Shown here in pieces: positions 18,297 to 26,641 of a stretch of DNA of 64,000 bases; the stretch's first letter is position 1; each line of letters opens with the position of its first letter. The notes under the pieces are model-generated. The model was not told the origin of the DNA, made no database searches, and worked only from the letters and a program-made list of their open reading frames with translations. This stretch comes from Pseudomonas sp. 8Z (GTDB lineage Bacteria; Pseudomonadota; Gammaproteobacteria; Pseudomonadales; Pseudomonadaceae): assembly GCF_902506535.1 (NCBI RefSeq), contig NZ_LR733824.1, positions 186,001 to 250,000 of the forward strand. The letters run 5' to 3'. A program made the position numbers and the translations under genes.

Positions 18297-20036
18297 TTAC
18301 ATCCGCTCCAGGGTTTCCAGGCCGAGCAGCTCCAGGCCCTGCTTGAGGGTGCGGCCGGTTAGGGCGGTCAGGCGCAGGCGGCTGTTGCGGGTGGCTTCAT
18401 CGGAGGCCGTAAGGATTGGGCAGTTCTCGTAGAAACTGGAGAACAGACCCGCGATGTCGTACAGGTAAGCGCAGAGCATGTGTGGCGTGCCTTTCTCGGC
18501 GACGCTGGCGAGTAGTTCGTTGAACTGCGCCAGCTTGGCGGCCAGAGCCTGCTCCTGTTCGGCGGCCAGGGTAATCTGCCCGCCGATTTCCTCCACGCCC
18601 GTGCCCAGCTTGCGGAACACACCGGCCACACGGGTGTAGGCGTACAGCAGGTAAGGTGCGGTATTGCCCTCGAAGCTCAGCATCAGGTCGAAGTTGAAGC
18701 TGTAGTCGCTGGTGCGATGCTTGGACAGGTCGGCGTACTTCACCGAGGCGATGCCGACCACGCGGGCAATCTGACGCAGCTCGTCGTCGCCCAGCTCCGG
18801 GTTCTTGCTCTTGACCAGCTCGTAAGCGCGCTGCTCGGCTTCATCGAGCAGTTGCACCAGTTTCACCGTGCCGCCGTCGCGAGTCTTGAACGGGCGGCCG
18901 TCCGGGCCGTTCATGGTGCCGAAGCCCATGTGTTCCATGTCCATGCTGGCGGGCACGAAGCCAGCCAGGCGGGCGCAGGCGAAGACCATCTGGAAGTGCA
19001 GGGCCTGGCGTTGGTCGACGAAGTACAGCACGCGGTCGGCCTTGAGCGTACCGGCGCGGTAGCGGGTGGCAGCCAGGTCGGTGGTGGCATACAGGTAGCC
19101 GCCGCCAGCCTTCTGCACGATCAGCGGCAGCGGGTTGCCTTCGGCGTTCTTGAAGGCGTCCATGAATACGCACTGGGCGCCGTTGTCTTCGGTCAGCAGG
19201 CCTTTGGCGGCCAGATCGGCGACCACCTGCGGCAGGTCGTCGTTGTAGGCGCTTTCGCCCTTGACGTCGGCCATGCTCAGTTTGACGCCGAGGCGGTCAT
19301 AGAGCGCCTGGCAGTGGCTCAGGGAGATGTCGTTGAAGCGATTCCACAGGCGCAGGCACTCGGCGTCGCCGGCCTGCAGTTCGACCACCAGTTGGCGTGC
19401 ACGGTCGGCGAATTCGGGCGACTCGTCGAAGCGCTTCTTGGCTGCTCGGTAGAAGCCTTCCAGGTCGGCCAGTTCGCTCTCGGCTGCCGCCGGGTTCTCC
19501 TGCATGTAGGCCAGCAGCATGCCGAACTGGGTGCCCCAGTCGCCGACGTGGTTTTGGCGGATCACGCTGTCGCCGAGAAACTCCAGTACACGCGCCACGC
19601 TGTCGCCAATGATGGTCGAGCGCAGGTGACCGACGTGCATCTCCTTGGCCAGGTTGGGCGCCGACAGGTCGACCACCACGCGCTGCGCTGCGCCGCTCTT
19701 GCGCACGCCGAGCTTGGCGTCGGCCAGCGCCGCTTCCAGGCGCTGGGCCAGGGCGTCGCTGTTCTGGAAGAAATTCAGGAAGCCGGGGCCGGCGATGTCC
19801 ACCTTGCTGATTTGCTCGTCGGCGGGCAGGGCGGCAATCAGCTTCTCGGCCAGGTCGCGCGGCTTCATACCGGCGGGTTTGGCTAGCATCATGGCGATAT
19901 TGCTGGCGAAGTCGCCGTGGGTTTTATCCTTGGTGTTCTCCACCTGAATGGTCGGCGTCAGGCCTTCAGGCAGCACGCCTTCGGCGGTGAGGCGGGCGAG
20001 GGCTTGCTGGATCAGGTGGCGAATGCTGTCTTTCAT
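18297..20036 (-). CDS. argS: Arginyl-tRNA synthetase
   Basis: Class I aminoacyl-tRNA synthetase charging tRNA-Arg. I used the ATG at 20036 (579 aa, [13 protein letters not shown]); the frame continues far upstream but crosses a repeat region. [17 protein letters not shown] is the HIGH region, [34 protein letters not shown] sequence starts the anticodon-binding part, and the protein ends in the hydrophobic LGLETLERM typical of ArgRS. It has no canonical KMSKS, as usual for this enzyme. The ftsN start follows its stop without a gap. Confidence 0.97.
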   Translation of the reverse strand: MKDSIRHLIQQALARLTAEGVLPEGLTPTIQVENTKDKTHGDFASNIAMMLAKPAGMKPRDLAEKLIAALPADEQISKVDIAGPGFLNFFQNSDALAQRLEAALADAKLGVRKSGAAQRVVVDLSAPNLAKEMHVGHLRSTIIGDSVARVLEFLGDSVIRQNHVGDWGTQFGMLLAYMQENPAAAESELADLEGFYRAAKKRFDESPEFADRARQLVVELQAGDAECLRLWNRFNDISLSHCQALYDRLGVKLSMADVKGESAYNDDLPQVVADLAAKGLLTEDNGAQCVFMDAFKNAEGNPLPLIVQKAGGGYLYATTDLAATRYRAGTLKADRVLYFVDQRQALHFQMVFACARLAGFVPASMDMEHMGFGTMNGPDGRPFKTRDGGTVKLVQLLDEAEQRAYELVKSKNPELGDDELRQIARVVGIASVKYADLSKHRTSDYSFNFDLMLSFEGNTAPYLLYAYTRVAGVFRKLGTGVEEIGGQITLAAEQEQALAAKLAQFNELLASVAEKGTPHMLCAYLYDIAGLFSSFYENCPILTASDEATRNSRLRLTALTGRTLKQGLELLGLETLERM

Positions 20037-20087
20037 GTTCGGCTCGGGCTGCCTTGGGGGCTTTGGTCGAAAACTGCGCATTATAAG

Positions 20088-20121
20088 AGCAGCGACAAGC
20101 TGCAAGCCACAAGCGGCAAGG
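20088..20121. repeat. CAAGCTGCAAG-type repeat, partial
   Basis: AGCGACAAGCTGCAAG followed by CAAGCGGCAAG in the argS-priA gap. The same words form inverted repeats at 26520-26630 and 42248-42337, so this appears to be a half copy of a local repeat family. Confidence 0.65.
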
Positions 20122-20151
20122 AAAAGCGTGCCGCGTTTCCGTGGGGAGTGG

Positions 20152-20228
20152 GTAGGGTGGGCTGCAGCCCACCAAGGCTGGCCGCTGCTGGTGGGCTGAA
20201 GCGGGGCGCCGCCCGGCCCACCCTGCAG
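20152..20228. repeat. GTAGGGTGGGC palindromic element
   Basis: A 22-base self-palindrome at 20152-20173 (GTAGGGTGGGC outer end, CTGCAG centre) is followed by an imperfect inverted copy ending GGCCCACCCTGCAG at 20228. Same family as 1267-1325. It fills the gap between priA and argS, both on the minus strand. Confidence 0.8.
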
Positions 20229-20247
20229 ACTGTTACAGTGCGTCGGT

Positions 20248-22467
20248 TCAGAACAGATCGATCGGGTCGACGTCCAGCGACCAGCGTACGGCGCGGCCGC
20301 TGGGCATTTGCTCAAGGGCCTGCAGCCAGGGTGTGAGCAGGCGGTGTAGCGAGGCGCGAGCGCTGCCCTGTAGCAGTAGTTGCGCGCGAAAGCGCCCGGC
20401 GCGGCGTTCCATCGGGGCGGGGATCGGCCCCAGCAGTTCGATGCCGGAAAGTCCCAGCTCGCCCAGTAAGTGCTCGGCTTCGCTACAGGCTTGGTCGAGA
20501 AAACTCTCGGCCTGGCCAGGCTTGTGCGCTTCTGCGCGCAGCAGGGCCAGGTGGCAGAAAGGTGGCAGACCGGCGGCGCGACGTTCGCTCAGGGCTTGTT
20601 CGGCGAAGGCGAAGTAGCCCTGTTCGGTCAGTTGCACCAGCAGCGGATGATCAGCCAGATGGCTCTGGATGATCACCTTGCCTGGTTCTTCGGCACGCCC
20701 GGCGCGGCCAGCCACCTGCACGATCAACTGGGCCATGCGCTCGCTGGCGCGAAAGTCCGCCGAGAAAAGGCCGCCATCGGCATCGAGAATGGCCACCAGA
20801 GTGACGCGCGGGAAGTGATGGCCCTTGGCGAGCATCTGGGTGCCCACCAGAATGCATGGCTCGCCCTTGTTGATGGTGGCGAACAGGCGATCCATCGCGC
20901 CCTTACGCGCCGTGCTGTCACGGTCGATGCGCAACACCGGGTAATCGGGGAACAGTACAGCCAGGCGTTCTTCGGCACGCTCGGTGCCGGCACCGACTGG
21001 GCGCAGGTCGACGTGTTGGCACTTGGGGCAATTGCTCGGCTGGCGTTCGACATGGCCGCAGTGATGGCAGCGCAGTTCCTGGTAGCGCTGGTGCACGGTC
21101 ATGCGTGCATCGCAGCGTGGGCATTCCGATAGCCAGCCGCAGTCGTGGCAGAGCAGGGTCGGGGCGAAGCCGCGGCGGTTGAGGAACACCAGCACCTGCT
21201 GACCTGCTGCGAGCGTCTGGGCGATGGCTTGCTGCATCGGCCCGGAAATACCGGAGTCCAGCGGCCTGCTCTTGACGTCCAGGCGTAGGAAACGTGGTTG
21301 GCTGGCGCCGCCAGCGCGTTGAGTCAGCTTGAGCAGGGCGTAGCGGCCCGTGTGGGCGTTGTGCAGGCTTTCCAGTGAAGGTGTGGCTGAGCCCAGTACG
21401 ATCGGTATGTTGTCTTGGTGGGCGCGCACCAGAGCCAGGTCACGGGCGTGGTAGCGCAGGCCCTCCTGCTGTTTATAGGAAGCGTCGTGCTCCTCGTCGA
21501 CGATGATCAGGCCGGGATGCTTCATTGGCGTGAACAATGCCGAGCGAGTGCCGATGATGATGTCGGCCTCGCCATCGCGAGCGGCCAGCCAGGCGTCCAG
21601 GCGCTCGCGGTCGCTCACTGCCGAGTGCAGCAAGGCGATGCGTGCATTGAAGCGGCGGGCGAAGCGCTCGAAGGTCTGCGGGCCGAGGTTGATCTCGGGG
21701 ATCAGCACCAGTGCTTGCTTGCCAGCTTGCAGGCACTGGTGGATCAGTTGCAGGTAAACCTCGGTTTTGCCACTGCCGGTCACGCCGGCCAGCAGGTAGG
21801 CATTGAAGCGCCCCCAGCCCGAGGCGACTGCGTTGACGGCAGCGCGCTGCTCGCTATTGAGCGGCAGTTCCGGCTGGGCTAGCCAGTGAGCAGGCTTGGC
21901 GTGCGGTTGGTTGCGCCGTAGCTCGACCTTGACCAGGCCTTTCTCGTGCAGCAGTTGCAGGCTGTCGCGGTTGAGCTGTAACTGGCTGAGCAGGCTGTGA
22001 GCAACGCCATGCGGGTGCTGCGCCAGGGCCTTGAGTGCCTCCTGCTGACGCGGTGCGCGCGCCAGGCGTGGATCGTCGACGCTGGCGCCGGGCTTGGCCA
22101 GCCAGTAGCGTTCTTGATGTACTTGGGCGGGTTCGCCTTGGCGCAGCAGCACCGGTAGCGCCCAGCTCAGGGTGTCGCCGAGGCTGTGCTGGTAGTACTG
22201 TGCGGTCCACAGGCACAGCTTGAACAGCGAGGTCGGCAGCGGCGAACGCGCATCGAGCAGCTCAAGCGCGGGCTTGAGTTTGTCCGGCGGCACCTCGCTC
22301 TGGCTATCGAGTTCCACCAGAATGCCGATCATTTCTCGCCGCCCGAACGGCACGCGCAGGCGCGCGCCTGGCTGCAGAGCATTGCGCGACACGCCAGCAG
22401 GCGGCAGGTAGTCGAACAGGCGGCGCAGCGGTGACGGTAAGGCTAGGCGCAGGATCAGATCGGACAC
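20248..22467 (-). CDS. priA: Primosomal replication protein N' (PriA helicase)
   Basis: 3'-5' DNA helicase that restarts collapsed replication forks. The 739-aa protein has the N-terminal 3'-BD/winged-helix part, Walker [14 protein letters not shown] box [13 protein letters not shown], and eight cysteines in [13 protein letters not shown]... CHHCGH... CPKC that bind two zinc ions. The C-terminal half retains helicase motifs ([27 protein letters not shown]). It is divergent from rpmE. Confidence 0.97.
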   Translation of the reverse strand: MSDLILRLALPSPLRRLFDYLPPAGVSRNALQPGARLRVPFGRREMIGILVELDSQSEVPPDKLKPALELLDARSPLPTSLFKLCLWTAQYYQHSLGDTLSWALPVLLRQGEPAQVHQERYWLAKPGASVDDPRLARAPRQQEALKALAQHPHGVAHSLLSQLQLNRDSLQLLHEKGLVKVELRRNQPHAKPAHWLAQPELPLNSEQRAAVNAVASGWGRFNAYLLAGVTGSGKTEVYLQLIHQCLQAGKQALVLIPEINLGPQTFERFARRFNARIALLHSAVSDRERLDAWLAARDGEADIIIGTRSALFTPMKHPGLIIVDEEHDASYKQQEGLRYHARDLALVRAHQDNIPIVLGSATPSLESLHNAHTGRYALLKLTQRAGGASQPRFLRLDVKSRPLDSGISGPMQQAIAQTLAAGQQVLVFLNRRGFAPTLLCHDCGWLSECPRCDARMTVHQRYQELRCHHCGHVERQPSNCPKCQHVDLRPVGAGTERAEERLAVLFPDYPVLRIDRDSTARKGAMDRLFATINKGEPCILVGTQMLAKGHHFPRVTLVAILDADGGLFSADFRASERMAQLIVQVAGRAGRAEEPGKVIIQSHLADHPLLVQLTEQGYFAFAEQALSERRAAGLPPFCHLALLRAEAHKPGQAESFLDQACSEAEHLLGELGLSGIELLGPIPAPMERRAGRFRAQLLLQGSARASLHRLLTPWLQALEQMPSGRAVRWSLDVDPIDLF

Positions 22468-22526
22468 GCAGGGGCTCCATGGCTGGCGAGCGATCTTAGC
22501 ATGCGACAGTCGGCGCCTAGCGCGGC

Positions 22527-22554
22527 TTGCATAGCCCTGTTTGTCTGGTAATAT
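22527..22554 (+). promoter_or_regulatory. Sigma-70 type promoter of rpmE
   Basis: TTGCAT at 22527-22532 and TAATAT at 22549-22554 are spaced by 16 bases, about 70 bases before the rpmE ATG. This is the best sigma-70-like pair in the priA-rpmE divergent gap. Confidence 0.5.
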
Positions 22555-22624
22555 GCGCGGCCTATTTCTGTGCGGTGCCTGACGTTGGGTCGGGTGGCGG
22601 CACGACTACCCCGAGGAAAGCACC

Positions 22625-22837
22625 ATGAAAGCCGATATCCACCCGAATTACGTCGAAATCGACGCCACCTGCTCCTGCGGTAACGTCATCAAGACCCGCT
22701 CCACCATCGGTAAGAACCTGAGCCTGGACGTTTGCTCCGAGTGCCACCCGTTCTACACCGGTAAGCAGAAAGTGCTGGACACCGGTGGTCGTATCGACCG
22801 CTTCAAGCAGCGCTTCGGCGTATTCGGCGCCAAGTAA
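22625..22837 (+). CDS. rpmE: 50S ribosomal protein L31, zinc form
   Basis: Large-subunit ribosomal protein bridging the subunits. The 70 residues contain the four cysteines of the zinc-binding (C+) paralogue: CSCG at 16-19 and CSEC at 37-40. AGGAAAG precedes the ATG. It is monocistronic in appearance, with an intrinsic terminator overlapping the next gene. Confidence 0.97.
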   Translation: MKADIHPNYVEIDATCSCGNVIKTRSTIGKNLSLDVCSECHPFYTGKQKVLDTGGRIDRFKQRFGVFGAK

Positions 22838-22863
22838 GCGGCCGAACGATAGCGGAACGTGCC

Positions 22864-23664
22864 ATGCACCTTTCCGTAAATCTGAAAAAGGCGTCCCTGG
22901 TGGGCGCCTTTTTCGTTTCTCTGCTGTGGTTGGATCTCGCGCAGGCGTTCTGCCCGCTGCGCGCCGATCTGCCGCAGGTCGCTGTGCGCCAAGTGGTGGA
23001 CGGCGATACGTTGCGTCTGGCCGATGGTCGCAGTGTGCGTCTAATCGGTATCAATACTCCCGAGTTAGGGCGCAAAGGCCGCAGTGATGAGCCTTATGCC
23101 GTCCAGGCCAAGCGCCGCCTGCAAGCGCTGGTCGAGTCCAGTGGCGGCAAGGTCGGTGTGCTGCCTGGCAAGCAGGGCAAGGATCGTTATGGCCGTACCT
23201 TGGCGCATCTGTATGACCGTAATGGGCGCAATCTGGAAGCGCAGTTGCTCCGCGAGGGGCTCGGCTTCATGGTCGCTGTCGCGCCCAATACGCAACTTGT
23301 GAGCTGCCAGGTGCAGGCCGAGCGTGAGGCGCGCCAGCAGCGTCTGGGCTTGTGGACGCAGGCGCAGGTCAAGCAGGCCGGGCAGTTGCGTCGTGGCGGC
23401 TTCGCCCTGATAAGCGGACGTGTCGCCTCTGTACAGCGCAATCGTGGTGGGCTGTGGCTGGAGATGGACGGCAATCGCGTGTTGCGCGTGGCGCCCGAGT
23501 TGCTCGCGGATTTCGACGAGCGTGCCTTGGCGCGCCTGAAAGGCCGAAGTGTCGAGGCGCGTGGCTGGGTGATCGACCGGCAGGCGCGAGGTGCGAGCCG
23601 GTCGGGACAGGCGCGCTGGCTGTTGCCATTGACCGATCCGGCCATGCTGGAGGTGCTGCCGTGA
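22864..23664 (+). CDS. Secreted thermonuclease-family (SNase-like) protein
   Basis: Predicted exported nuclease of the staphylococcal nuclease family, 266 aa. An N-terminal signal peptide (MHLSVNLKK, hydrophobic core, cleavage near AQA-F) is followed by the SNase core: VVDGDTLRL, RLIGINTPELGRKG, GKDRYGRTLAHLY and NLEAQLLREGLGF, including the Asp/Arg residues of the active site. A C-terminal ~80-residue beta-rich extension (LISGRVASVQRNRGGLWLEM) resembles an OB-fold. A perfect terminator hairpin lies within codons ~8-17. Its stop overlaps the GTG of the M48 gene. Confidence 0.88.
   Translation: MHLSVNLKKASLVGAFFVSLLWLDLAQAFCPLRADLPQVAVRQVVDGDTLRLADGRSVRLIGINTPELGRKGRSDEPYAVQAKRRLQALVESSGGKVGVLPGKQGKDRYGRTLAHLYDRNGRNLEAQLLREGLGFMVAVAPNTQLVSCQVQAEREARQQRLGLWTQAQVKQAGQLRRGGFALISGRVASVQRNRGGLWLEMDGNRVLRVAPELLADFDERALARLKGRSVEARGWVIDRQARGASRSGQARWLLPLTDPAMLEVLP
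22885..22917 (+). terminator. Intrinsic terminator of rpmE inside the nuclease signal-peptide codons
   Basis: AAAAAGGCG at 22885-22893 pairs with CGCCTTTTT at 22905-22913, extended inside by CCC/GGG with one bulged T and a 4-base loop. It has the form of a strong Rho-independent terminator, but starts 21 bases inside the nuclease ORF, where it encodes the KKASLVGAFF part of the signal peptide. Confidence 0.75.
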
Positions 23665-25100
23665 AGTCTGTGCTGATGCTGTGTCTGGCGCTGTTCTGGC
23701 TGGCCGGCTGCGCGGTCAACCCGGCAACCGGGCGCAGCGATTTCGTGATGATGAGCGAGCGTCAGGAGCTGGAACTCGGCGCCCGCTACAACCAGGAAAT
23801 TCTCAAGCAGAACCCTCGCTACGATGACGCCAGGTTGCAGGCCTATATCCAGCGTGTGGGTGAGCGGGTGGCGCGTAGCAGTCACCGTGGCCAGCTCAAG
23901 TATGTCTTCACCTTGGTGGACAGCCCGGACGTCAACGCCTTCGCCCTGCCGGGCGGCTACATCTATATCCATCGCGGGCTGCTTGCCTATCTCAACTCCG
24001 AGGCGGAGCTGGCCGCGGTGCTGGGGCATGAGGTCGGTCACGTCACGGCGCGTCACAGTGTGCGCCAGCAGAGCCAGTCGATGGCCTGGGGCCTACTTGG
24101 TCAGGCGGCTGCCATTGGTACGGGCATTGGTGCGATGGGCGACGTCACCAATGTTATGGGCAATGCCTTCGTGCGTGGCTATGGGCGCGATATGGAGCTT
24201 GAGGCTGACGGTCTTGGTGCCCAGTACCTGGCGCGTGCAGGCTACGACCCGCAAGCGATGATCGAGGTGGTCAAGGTGCTGAAGAATCAGGAGACCTTCG
24301 CTCGTGATCAGGCTGCCAAGCGTGGAGAGGCGGTGCCCGAGAGTGGCGGCTACCACGGCTTGTTCGATACGCACCCGGACAATGACCGTCGCTTGCAGGA
24401 GGTGATCGGCCCGGCCCGTGCCCTGGCGGGCGGTCAGCAGGAAGTCGGGCGTGACGTCTTTCTGCAGATGCTCGATGGTCTGGTGTTTGGCGATTCGGCA
24501 TCCAGTGGCATTCGGCGTGGCCAGCATTTCTATCATGGGCCGCTGGATTTCACCCTGAACTACCCGCCTGGCTGGCAACTGGTCAATCGTCCGGATGTAT
24601 TGATTGGTCATAGCGAAGATGAGCAGGCGTTCATCGCCGTGACACTGGAGGCGGCAGATAAGCGCTTGAGCCCCGTCGAGTTCTTGCGTAAGCGGGTTGG
24701 CAATCAGCGCCTTCTCGCCGGTGAGCCGTTACAGGTCGGGCCGTTGCGGGGTTATACCGCCGTGCTTTCCGGGCAGTCGGCGCGCCGAGTGGCGGTGATT
24801 TATCGCGGTGACAGCGCCTTTCTCTTTGTCGCGGCAGTCAAGGGGCGCGCCTCCCTGGAAACCGAGGACGAGCGCTTCCTGAGCGTGATTCGCAGCTTGC
24901 GCGCGCTGACGCCGCAGGAGCGCCTATTGGCCGAGCCGGTGCGCCTGAAATTGCAGCGAGTGCGGGCGGGGCAGCGTTTGGCCGCATTCGTTGGTCAGGG
25001 CGCAGCGGCAGAGGGCGGCGAGGCGCGTTTGCGTCTGCTCAACAACCTCTATCCAAGTGGCGAACCACGCCCCGGAGATTGGCTGAAGACGCTACGCTGA
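23661..25100 (+). CDS. M48 family metallopeptidase lipoprotein
   Basis: Predicted periplasmic zinc peptidase anchored by a lipid, of the BepA/LoiP-like M48 group, with a probable role in envelope protein quality control. I used the GTG at 23661, which overlaps the nuclease stop (GTGA) and gives 479 aa with a lipoprotein signal ending LAGC (Cys16). The zinc motif HEVGH is followed by TARH; a third ligand Glu is expected in ELEADGLGAQYLARAGYDP. The C-terminal ~200 residues form a separate domain seen as LDFTLNYPPGWQL. TPR repeats as in BepA are not obvious. Confidence 0.88.
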   Translation: MKSVLMLCLALFWLAGCAVNPATGRSDFVMMSERQELELGARYNQEILKQNPRYDDARLQAYIQRVGERVARSSHRGQLKYVFTLVDSPDVNAFALPGGYIYIHRGLLAYLNSEAELAAVLGHEVGHVTARHSVRQQSQSMAWGLLGQAAAIGTGIGAMGDVTNVMGNAFVRGYGRDMELEADGLGAQYLARAGYDPQAMIEVVKVLKNQETFARDQAAKRGEAVPESGGYHGLFDTHPDNDRRLQEVIGPARALAGGQQEVGRDVFLQMLDGLVFGDSASSGIRRGQHFYHGPLDFTLNYPPGWQLVNRPDVLIGHSEDEQAFIAVTLEAADKRLSPVEFLRKRVGNQRLLAGEPLQVGPLRGYTAVLSGQSARRVAVIYRGDSAFLFVAAVKGRASLETEDERFLSVIRSLRALTPQERLLAEPVRLKLQRVRAGQRLAAFVGQGAAAEGGEARLRLLNNLYPSGEPRPGDWLKTLR

Positions 25101-25129
25101 ATGAGTGGTTGCAGTGCGACCGAACAGTC

Positions 25130-25159
25130 TTGTCGAGTTATATGCAACTTGCGTATCCT
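25130..25159 (+). promoter_or_regulatory. Possible promoter of maeB
   Basis: TTGTCG at 25130-25135 and TATCCT at 25154-25159 are 18 bases apart in the 102-base gap before the malic enzyme. Weak match; listed as the only reasonable pair in this gap. Confidence 0.3.
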
Positions 25160-25202
25160 CGCCCGCCTGCCCATTCAACAGTAAAAAAGGCGGAACGCCA
25201 CT

Positions 25203-26471
25203 ATGTCAGATCTCAAAACTGCCGCTCTCGAATACCACGCTCAGCCCCGTCCCGGTAAGCTCAGCGTCGAGTTGACCAAAGCCACTTCTACCGCTCGTGA
25301 CCTGTCGCTGGCTTACAGCCCTGGCGTTGCTGAGCCGGTGCGTGAAATCGCCCGTGATGCCGAGTTGGCCTACCGTTACACCGGTAAAGGCAACCTGGTC
25401 GCCGTGATCTCCGACGGTACCGCCATCCTTGGTCTGGGTAACCTCGGCCCGCTGGCTTCCAAGCCGGTGATGGAAGGCAAGGGTGTGCTGTTCAAGCGTT
25501 TCGCTGGCATCGATGTGTTCGACATCGAAGTCGACTCGGAAAGCCCGCAGGCTTTCATCGACACCGTAAAGCGCATCTCCATCACTTTCGGCGGCATCAA
25601 CTTGGAAGATATCAAGGCCCCCGAATGCTTCGAGATCGAACGCGCGCTGATCGAGCAGTGCGATATCCCGGTTTTCCATGATGATCAGCACGGCACCGCC
25701 ATCGTCACCGCGGCCGGTATGCTCAATGCTCTGGAAATCGCTGGTAAGACCCTCGAAGACGCCAAAATCGTCTGCCTGGGTGCTGGCGCTGCCGCTATCT
25801 CCTGCATGAAGTTGCTGGTGAGCATGGGTGCCAAAGTCGAGAACATCTTCATGATCGACCGTCAGGGCGTAATCCACGCCGGCCGTGACGACCTGAACCA
25901 GTACAAGGCCGTATTCGCCACCGAGACCGACAAGCGCACCCTGTCCGATGCGCTGGAAGGTGCCGACGTATTCGTCGGTCTGTCCGGTGCCAACCTGCTG
26001 GGCGCGGAAGATCTGCAGCGCATGGCGGCTAACCCGATCGTATTCGCCTGCTCCAACCCGGACCCGGAAATCAAGCCGGAGCTGGCGCATGCCACCCGCA
26101 ACGACGTGATCATGGCAACCGGTCGTTCCGACTACCCGAACCAGGTTAACAACGTGCTGGGCTTCCCCTTCATCTTCCGTGGTGCTTTGGATGTTCGCGC
26201 CACTCGCATTAATGAAGAGATGAAGATTGCTGCTGCTCTGGCGCTGCGTGATCTGGCTAAGCTGCCGGTGCCGCAGGATGTTTGCGAAGCCTACGGCGTT
26301 GATTCGCTGAGCTTTGGCCGTGAGTACATCATTCCGAAGCCGATGGACAAGCGCCTGATCACCGTGGTCTCCGATGCTGTGGCCAAGGCTGCCATCGAGT
26401 CCGGTGTAGCGACGCTGCCCTATCCGAAGCACTACCCGCTGAACTCGGTTGATGAAGTGTTCAACGGCTAA
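25203..26471 (+). CDS. maeB: Malic enzyme (oxaloacetate-decarboxylating malate dehydrogenase)
   Basis: Converts malate to pyruvate and CO2 with reduction of NAD(P). The 422 residues correspond to the catalytic part of MaeB-type enzymes; the C-terminal phosphotransacetylase-like domain of the long form is absent. Visible are AYSPGVAEPV, the catalytic/metal region EDIKAPECFEIE and PVFHDDQHGTAIV, and the dinucleotide-binding loop VCLGAGAAAISC. GGCGG lies before the ATG and a strong terminator follows. Confidence 0.94.
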   Translation: MSDLKTAALEYHAQPRPGKLSVELTKATSTARDLSLAYSPGVAEPVREIARDAELAYRYTGKGNLVAVISDGTAILGLGNLGPLASKPVMEGKGVLFKRFAGIDVFDIEVDSESPQAFIDTVKRISITFGGINLEDIKAPECFEIERALIEQCDIPVFHDDQHGTAIVTAAGMLNALEIAGKTLEDAKIVCLGAGAAAISCMKLLVSMGAKVENIFMIDRQGVIHAGRDDLNQYKAVFATETDKRTLSDALEGADVFVGLSGANLLGAEDLQRMAANPIVFACSNPDPEIKPELAHATRNDVIMATGRSDYPNQVNNVLGFPFIFRGALDVRATRINEEMKIAAALALRDLAKLPVPQDVCEAYGVDSLSFGREYIIPKPMDKRLITVVSDAVAKAAIESGVATLPYPKHYPLNSVDEVFNG

Positions 26472-26481
26472 GCTGCCTAGC

Positions 26482-26513
26482 AATAAAAAACCCGCTTCGG
26501 CGGGTTTTTTATT
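26482..26513 (+). terminator. Rho-independent terminator after maeB
   Basis: AATAAAAAACCCGC-TTCG-GCGGGTTTTTTATT is a fully paired 14-base stem with a TTCG tetraloop, usable in both directions between convergent maeB and ponA. Confidence 0.95.
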
Positions 26514-26519
26514 GAGTCA

Positions 26520-26630
26520 CAAGCTTCAAGTAAGAGCTAAAGAGAACCAAGGCATGGCCTTGGTCTCGTCTGCCTGTATCTCAAGTGCTCCCCGCGCCGC
26601 TGCTACCTGGCGCTTGAGACTTGCAGCTTG
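26520..26630. repeat. CAAGCTGCAAG-type inverted repeat
   Basis: CAAGCTTCAAGT at 26520-26531 and ACTTGCAGCTTG at 26619-26630 are inverted copies with one mismatch, flanking about 87 bases with no gene. Same repeat words as at 20088 and 42248. Confidence 0.65.
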
Positions 26631-26641
26631 TCGCTGCTGCT

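Noticed and set aside
25206..26483. 425-codon open frame antisense to maeB
   Set aside because: Shadow of a strongly codon-biased gene; no domain signature, and maeB has full family motifs.
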